Source: Strongyloides papillosus (Eukaryota > Nematoda > Chromadorea > Rhabditida > Strongyloididae). From it: 64,000 nt of DNA. Below are positions 56,718-64,000 of the stretch, in pieces (position 1 is the stretch's first letter; each line of letters begins with the position of its first letter). The notes beneath the pieces are model-generated. The model did no database searches. It was not told the DNA's origin and was given only the letters and a program-made list of their open reading frames with translations. Made by a program: the position numbers and the translations under genes. Where the stretch lies: contig SRSI01000079.1 in the NCBI GenBank assembly GCA_005656395.1, positions 1,426,001-1,490,000 of the forward strand, in the 5' to 3' direction.

Positions 56718-57754
56718 TTAATAATCATCCTCGTCTGCATTCCATGCTGGATGAATTTTACAGAAAAGAGCAATAAAATGTGTAGTTTTATTAATACCAC
56801 AACCAATATGTGTAGCGTTTTTTGCAATTAATTGCCCAAATTCGGGATGTAAAAACTTTTCCCATGAATCATCGATTTCTTCGTTGTCATCATTCCTTGC
56901 CCAATAATTTACAGCATCAAAATTATTTAATTCATTATTAAAACATATGTATTCTAATATGCTCTTGTTTTCATAAGGTTCTAACATACCATTGTTTTTA
57001 ACATAATGGTTTGAATAATTTTGTGCTTCTCTAGCTAATTGTTCATTAACAACGAGTGGGTTTCTCTTATATTCCACACGTAATGCATTTATATCATTTA
57101 TTGACTATAAAATATTAGTTAAAAATAAATAGTTTAATTTACCTTATTAATATATTTGCTCAAATTATCATGTTTTGGTGTTGTAGTAACAGATGTTGTT
57201 GTCATGGGAGGCTTAATTTTTGATTTATCAATTGTTGGTGTAATAGTTGATGATTTTGTAGCTTTGCTGGTTTGAGTTTTTCTAGTTGTAGTTGTTTTAG
57301 GTTTTTGTTGAGGTCTAGTTGTTGGAAGTACAGATTTTTTAGTTGAAGGTTTATTGTTTGGAAGTACTTTACGTGTAGTTGTTGGTGTTAATGGTTTTCT
57401 AGGTGATGTCTTTCTAAGAGCTGTTCCTCTAGGAGTGGTTCTTCTATGTAAAAGTTTTTTTCCAGTCGTAGTTCTTAGATTTAAAGGTTTTCTTAAATTG
57501 ACTTTTTTAAATTTGTTCTGTATACTGTGTACATTATCTTGTTTTTTGTTGACATAATTAATTCTATCATTTGCAGTTAAAGAACCAATCATGAAAACAT
57601 GATTAATATTATTTTTTGAAGATAGATCCCTATGAAGTAGGTTTAATGAACCAGAATCATAACTTTCTATATTACTTTTAAATGCCTGATGTTGACGTAA
57701 TACTATACAGAAGATAATAAATGTAATATTATAATTGCTATAAAAAATGTGCAT
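56718..57754 (-). CDS. CAP (SCP/TAPS) domain protein with Thr/Lys-rich extension
   Basis: Two exons, 57754-57143 and 57104-56718, with a 38 bp intron, give 332 aa. An N-terminal hydrophobic segment (NITFIIFCIVL) is a likely signal peptide. Residues ~80-195 are a very basic Thr/Lys/Pro/Arg-rich linker (TTTTRKTQTSKATKSSTIT) that could be O-glycosylated. The C-terminal ~125 residues are a CAP domain: LAREAQNYSNHYV, then FGQLIAKNATHIGCGINKTT, then FIALFCKIHPAWN. The His residues of the usual CAP tetrad are not apparent and GENL is not conserved, so it is a divergent member. CAP proteins are secreted and much expanded in parasitic nematodes, where they are proposed host-interaction factors; here that is inference. 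Confidence 0.85.
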
Positions 57755-59884
57755 TCTAAACTCTCATTTTTAAAATTTTAAAGGTTCTTTTTTATTGTTT
57801 TCTTTATTTACTTAGCATCATAAACATATTATTTGATTATTAAAAAGTAAATTTGTTCTTTTAATTGTTAAACATATGTAAAAAAATAATAACATTGTCT
57901 TGTTTCAAAATTTTTTATTTGATGTAGTCAAAACAAATGTAATAATTTAAATATTTGTAATTTCTTTTTAATAAAAATGAATCTTTTCATTAATTACATT
58001 AGAATAGAATAAAATGAATAATGTTTACTTTTTTGGTAATTGTTAGTATGATTAAAAGAATGTGGTAAACATGCTATTCTTCTCATTTATTTTGTTTTTT
58101 ATGATTTAAATTGAAAAACACTAACTTTTTATCTATTTCGTTTACTTTATCAATATCGTACTCTTTTAATATAATTTTTTTTATGTTTCTTTTTCTAAAA
58201 AAAAAGTTTTTATGGTAGTTCGTGGGAAATGCCTTTCAACGATAAATATTTTTATGAACAAAAAATTTATTCTATTTTACTCAGATAGTAATAATTTCAA
58301 TAAAATAAACTATAATATTAATAAAATACAATGATTTATAATGAAAGTATTTATTTGAATAATAAAAATTTAACATATTATACTGGAATATCAAAGTCAT
58401 AATAAGATGGTAAGTAAAATATTAATAATTGTTGCTGGTCTCAGTTCCTATTAAAACAAAAAGACAGATCTGTTTTTAAATTTATTTTATTAACTAAAAG
58501 GAACTATATTTATGTAGCCACTTAGAGTGAGACACATTAAATTTATTCATAAAACAATATTATACTTACATGATACGAATAATTAAATTATTAGCAATAT
58601 AAATATAAGATCTCCAAATTTACATTTCAGATAACTAATATTTTAAAATTAATAGAAAGAATGGAAAAAATCCTTAGGATAGAACCCTAAGCCTTATTTT
58701 AAAATTACAAAAGTAAGAACTTCTTCTTAAGATATGGCTATATCTTATTGGTGAATTAAAAATACACCCTGTGGATATTTTAAGCGTTTAGTGTAACTTT
58801 TGGAATTGAAAACAAGACAACTACAGTAAAGAGCTAAACAGAAAAATTCATACTAAGTTTTTGAAAACTATGGAAGTAAAATAGCTGTGGGAATTTTGTA
58901 AATTTGATGAACTTTTAGATCATTAAAAATTCGGTACTAATAAATGATATCATTTATGATAATTAAATACATATAATATGATAAAAAATGAATATTTTTC
59001 TCAGAATTTTAGTAATTACACCAAAAAAATAAATAACAATTTTTGATGGTTAAAAAATTGCTTTTTTGATTTAGAATAGAATATTTATTTATAAATATTA
59101 GTTTTATTTTTCTCACATATCATTAAAAACGAAACAAAAACATAATAGTTATTATTTCAATTTTAATTTATAGTCAAACAATCATTAAACATCCGTCTTT
59201 ATGGTTTAAAGTTTAAAGTAATTATCTTTAAAATATAAATTACTGTAATATTTTTTCTTTAAAAAAGTACTAAACATTATACACACAGAAAAAAGGGGAA
59301 AAATTCCGACAAATCTATCTAAAATGCAAAAAAAAATTCCCACTTGTTAAAAAAATCAACATTTATTCAAATTTTAAAAATTCCAAGCGACAGCAAAGAT
59401 GTTTTAAACGATGAAAAATATTTGGTTGTCGCAAAATTTAGCTGCTTTTTTACAAAATTATATATGTTTTACATTTAAACGTAATGTAGCTTTTATTTAA
59501 TCTTAACGTTTTTGATATAATGCTAATCTTAGGTTCTAACTTATTTTTTTGTAATATACTATGAAATACATCGTTACATTTCGATTTCGTGTAAAGTTGT
59601 TAAGTTTTAACAAAAATTGTTTTCTAAACAATATACTAAAACAATAAGTTTAAAAATTTAAAAGATTCACGATAATAATAACGAAAGACCAAAAACTATT
59701 TTTTAACCACACAAAGCATTAGTAATTGGAAATATTATTTTAGTATTTTTTCATATATCCCAAAATATATTAGAGGAGTAACGAGGATGTGTAAATTATT
59801 TTCGATATTGAAACTTTTTTATATCTTAATATATGTAACTTTATGTGCTGATTTCAAAAAACGCAATATTTTTTTTAATCTGAA
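57755..59884. other. Gene-free AT-rich region
   Basis: About 2.1 kb, with the CAP promoter at the left. At 59283 lies TACACACAGAAAAAAGGGG, a possible transposon end (see findings). No coding frame. Confidence 0.4.
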
Positions 59885-61430
59885 GTCCCGTTCTTGAGAA
59901 ACAGCTACTTAAAGGTGTTTTGGTGTGTTAGTCTTAACCCCCTTAGAGTTATTCGTTTTATCTGAAATTTTACAGGTATATATAGTTTTAGATACTAATA
60001 ATATAAAAATAAAAAAAAGTTAAAATTTCAAGTTCATTCTTGAGATTTTGGATTTTTTCCAAAATGGCCGAAAAAAACCTAAATTCTTACATTTTAAAAT
60101 GATATATCAGGATTCAGAGAAGAAAATCAAAAAAAAGAAAAAAAGTTATCCTAAGTTTCTCTATAACTTACATTTTAAGTATAATCCCAAGAAAATCGGA
60201 AAACTTTAAGTACTATAAAATCGTCTTGGAAAATTTTTGAAAAAAAATGTTTTGAAAAAAATTTTTTGTGTTTTTTTAAAAAAAGCATGTCAAGATGAAA
60301 CTTTTTTGGAGAAGTGGTTTTACAACTTTTATGTAGAAAAAAATTCTCTATCAAATGAGATATATATCGAACTGATACATTTTGTCGTTCTTGAGATATA
60401 AAGAAAAAAGTAATTTTTGTATATTTAAAAAAAGTGCATTTTTTGGATTTCAAGAACGTAAAAAAGTTTCAATACGTTGATTTTCTTAAAAAATCGCAAA
60501 AAGTTGCCCTGGGAAATTTTGTTACGAACATTTTAAGATATTAACCGTTAATTTATCTCTATTCATTCTCGACATAATCTCAAAGTAAATGGAGCAATTT
60601 TTTTTTCAACTCTTTAGAGTTTTTAAAAAAAGTATCTAAAGATGAAATTTTCTCGATATAAAATGTTAACAAAATTTATATGGAATTTAATTCTCTATCG
60701 AATGACATATAGATCGTCTTAATCCCATTATCTGTTCTCGAGATACATCTCATTAAGTACCAGATTCAGAAATTCGGTACCTCTATTTTTCCGTCAATAC
60801 AGATTTTTTTACTCAAAATTCCACATATAGACGTAATTTTAATGCTTATTACATGCAAACTACAAAATTTACCAAAAAAGTCCGATCCCGAAAATAGTAA
60901 GTCATCGAAAATTTCCCCCTATCTTTGAAGAAAAGTTTACCTCTTTAAATGATTTTTGTTAAATGCACTCTTTTTTATTAAAATAAAAATGCATTTTAAT
61001 GTGCTCGATAGAAAAAATAAGTATTAGATTCATTTGAATTTTTGCTCTTGAGATACGTCTATTTAAATGAGAATAATCTTGAAATGTTGTGATCCCCTAA
61101 AACTCTTTAAAAATGATCCTAATAACTAGAAATTTCATAGGTACGTGCAATTTCTTATGGTTGTTATATATAAACAATAAAATTTACAAAAAAAAGTCCG
61201 ATCCCAGAAAATAGTAAGTCGTCGAAAATTCCCCTATATCTTATAGAAAAAGTTTACTTCTTAAATGGTTTTCGTTATATGCACTATTTTTTATTAAAAC
61301 AAAAATGTATTTTAAATGTGTTGAACTGAAAAAATAAATATTACCTTCATTTGAATTTTTGTTCCTGAGATATGTCTATTTAAGTGAAACAATCATGAAA
61401 TTTGTGACCCCCTTAGACAAAAAATTATAA
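59885..61430. repeat. Degenerate tandem repeat, unit ~310-350 bp
   Basis: A phrase like TTGTTCTTGAGATAT recurs at about 60040, 60388, 60730, 61043 and 61362. The last two units (60855-61105 and 61168-61420) align over most of their length, sharing AAAAAAGTCCGATCCC and AAATAGTAAGTC. Earlier units are more diverged but keep CTCTATCRAATGA before the phrase. A minus-strand frame at 60175-60453 lies within it and is not considered a gene. Confidence 0.75.
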
Positions 61431-64000
61431 GGACAACTGATTTTTAAAAGAAAGTAAAAAACATTAATTCATAAAAGTCATTGGACCAATTGTTTTAAAC
61501 AATTCTAAATATTAATTTATATTCCTAAGATTATAGTAGATAGGATAGGTGAAAAAATTGGTTTTTATTTAATTATATGTAATTTTTGTGCCAACTAAAA
61601 TTTTTTTTAATCACTGCAATATATGACAATTATTAAGATATGATAAAAAAAATTAAAATCATATTATATTTGGCTTTTTAAGATTTAACAAAATTTTATT
61701 TAAATACAATTTATTCTAGAATATAATAGATTTTTTCCTCCAGATCTTTTTATGTTAAAATTATCTATACTAAATTGTTTCCAACTACTGCAATTTAGTT
61801 ATGTATATTATATGTTTTAAAGAAAATGTTTGAAAATTTCTGATACGGCGATGCACATACTTATTTTTTAAAAAATGTGAAAATATCTAAAAGTTTTGCT
61901 ATGCTTTGTAAAAATCACAAAAAAATTTACCTAAATTTCTAAGTTTGAATTGTTCACCAATACATTTTGAAAGTAAATTTTACAATATTTCATTAAAAAA
62001 ATCACCAATACTTTGATGTAAATATATTTTAAGCTTTTTAAAGTCTATATAAATTTATTCAATGCGAAAAGTGTCTGAGTAATGATTTTAATTTATTTTT
62101 AATCTTTTTAACTTAAAAGAATCTTTTTATCATTTTTAATACATTCAAAATTTTAATTTTCACAACACATTTTAAAAAGCTTCTTTTTTAAAAAATATAA
62201 AACAAAAATTATACATTAAATTTGTAAAAGTATTCTTTATTATGTTACCAAAATGCGAAATGATAAAATAACAATTACAAAAATTGTATCACTTTAAGTT
62301 AAATAACTATGAAATACTTATGATCAACCACAAATATTACTAATACTTTAAAAAGTTATCCAAACTTAAAACTAATCTGTATTTTAAATTTCTATAATAT
62401 TTAATAACTTAAAACACGCATATTAATTAGAAATTTAATTTAAATATTCTTCTTAAATTTTTTTCTATACTAAAAATTTGTAGAAAGATTATTCAAACTT
62501 ATAATCTTAAATGATTTTAAAATCATGAGAATATGTAATAAAACAATTTTGATAAAATATGTTTTGTAAATTTTTAACATTCAAAAACCTATAAAATTTT
62601 AATAGTAATTACTAATATTGTAAAATACAAAAATATTTATTTGAATTTTGCAAATATGCTATTATAAAACAAAAGATTTTTATTTTTTTCTAGAATTCTA
62701 AATATTTTTCAAAAAATACAAGCCCTGCGGGCAAGTAGCGACGAGCGAAGCGAGTTGCTGCTTGTTAATTTAAAATATGCAAAAGATATTTTTTACTATG
62801 AATAAAAATTCCTTTATTTTTTTAACTTTACATATATTTAATTTTTAAATAGTATATTTAAAGTCATTAAAAATAATTTTTGGCCTTCAGAATAGTGTAA
62901 TTTCATAAAAAGACATATTTTATAATAATTCGAACTATTAAAACTTATTGATAAAATTATTGTGGTATGTCCATAAATGCTCTTTATGAAGGCATTTATA
63001 ATCTTACATAAAATAAAATTCTAATAGTTGTATTAAAAATGTTTTTTTGAAAACAATAAAAGTTTTAAAATACCAATAAATATAATAAAGATTAGAAACT
63101 TATTTTAATAACTACTTAATTATTGCTTTAATTTTTATGTACCATATAATTGCGACAAAATTAGTCGCAAATTAAGAAAATTCAAATTTTGTTAGGTGGG
63201 AAAAAATTATTACATTTTACGCAAAAATGTTTTCCTATTTTTTTGTGTGTAATTTTATTTTTGTTTTTTAAAATTAATATTAAAATCTTAAAATAGTGTA
63301 TTAAAACAAAATTTTGTAAAAATGGTAAAAAATTTGTTCTAATTTTGATATCGTTTTGTTGGAACTTTTATGCTAGCCTAAAATATAACACATGTTTTTT
63401 ATTATTTTTGTTTGTAAAAATGTTATTTTCATAAAAAAAATAATGTTTTCAAAGATAATTATTTTTTTACTTTTTTGGTATATATTATTTGAAAAATTTA
63501 AACACTACTTTTAAATTTTTTTAAATTCACATCTATTATCTTTTGTAATTATAGAAGTGAGGATCCAAAATTATTAAATTTTATTATTGATTAATAAAAA
63601 AATTTATTTTAGTAAAAAAAATCTAGAAATTTCAAATCCAGATGTGCTCAAAATTTACATTAGATAGAATTCGCTTTTTTTATTTAATTTTAGCAGAAAA
63701 TTTTTTTCTCATTGCAGAAGGGGCTAGAATTAATTTTTCTAATTAGATAAAAATTTGAGCAAAATTTCTTAATAGGACAGAAAATGACGTCGGACGATAA
63801 ATGATCTTTTAGTACGGAAAATGCGCATTTTTTTGTCTATTAGACTCGTTTTTTTTATAAATTCACATTTGAAGTCAAATCTTTTATCGTTAAAATTTTT
63901 CAATATAAAAGAAATAGCATAAAAATATAGATAAATTATAAATTTCTGATTTTGTTAGTGATTTTTCCATCATTCACATTTTCCTTCGGGGTTCATTTTA
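61431..64000. other. Gene-free AT-rich region
   Basis: About 2.6 kb of very AT-rich DNA with no coding frame to the window edge. The only standout is the GC-rich double hairpin at 62718-62766. Confidence 0.4.
62718..62766. other. GC-rich double hairpin island
   Basis: In extremely AT-rich DNA, a 49 bp GC-rich block contains GCCC-TGC-GGGC (62722-62732). A second stem follows directly at 62732-62764, 15 bp arms around a GAA loop: CAAGTAGCGACGAGC pairs with GCGAGTTGCTGCTTG with two G.T pairs and two mismatches. The outermost ACAAG and CTTGT also pair. Function unknown. Confidence 0.7.

Noticed and set aside
60175..60453. 92-codon minus-strand frame rich in Phe and Lys
   Set aside because: Falls inside the degenerate tandem repeat and is made of A/T homopolymer translations.

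Overview
This is a strongly AT-rich stretch of nuclear DNA from an animal, almost certainly a nematode and most likely of the Strongyloididae (Strongyloides and relatives). The reasons are short introns (about 45-60 bp) in many genes, GT...TTTTCAG or TTTTTAG splice sites, acceptor-like pyrimidine tracts ending in AG a few bases before many start codons (as expected for spliced-leader trans-splicing), and the protein families present: invertebrate-type lysozymes, a CAP/SCP protein, a KLF factor and degenerate F-box proteins. The species assignment is inference. No tRNA, rRNA, spliced-leader RNA or CRISPR was seen. Gene models were built by hand from reading frames joined across GT/AG introns.

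Layout. 1.5-4.6 kb (+): a four-exon Krueppel-like zinc-finger factor. 5.5-15.6 kb (-): six single-exon genes for small charged coiled-coil proteins, at least three of which share a C-terminal motif, so a local tandem family. 16.7-19.0 kb: an RG/Asn-rich protein and a head-to-head pair of tiny single-pass membrane proteins with matching exon structure. 19.6-21.5 kb (+): an F-box-like protein. 21.6-33.2 kb: an array of related type I membrane glycoprotein genes (two intact, one decayed, one 5' remnant) bracketed by an ~0.82 kb direct repeat, with an 858 bp TA-flanked MITE whose empty site is preserved in the sister copies.

33.2-43.8 kb: a small heat-shock gene with a palindromic HSE and degenerate copies of its 3' end; a POU-specific-domain gene with no homeodomain; three tandem i-type lysozyme genes with shared GATA/TATA promoter modules, one of which has lost its signal-peptide start codon and six cysteines; a basic nuclear-type protein ending in a PP1-docking-like motif; and a membrane/coiled-coil protein. 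44.6-51.9 kb: a secreted six-cysteine protein, a LYSMD-type LysM protein and a second F-box protein. 51.9-64 kb is gene-poor. It holds a 1.45 kb element with ~500 bp terminal inverted repeats, one CAP-domain gene with a Thr/Lys-rich extension, a ~330 bp degenerate tandem repeat and an isolated GC-rich double hairpin.

The genes do not form one pathway. The common theme is local duplication and divergence: coiled-coil genes, the membrane glycoprotein array, lysozymes, sHSP fragments and a POU fragment. The most interesting candidates for new biology are the lysozyme copy that looks redirected to the cytosol, the homeodomain-less POU protein, and the unrecognised coiled-coil and glycoprotein families.
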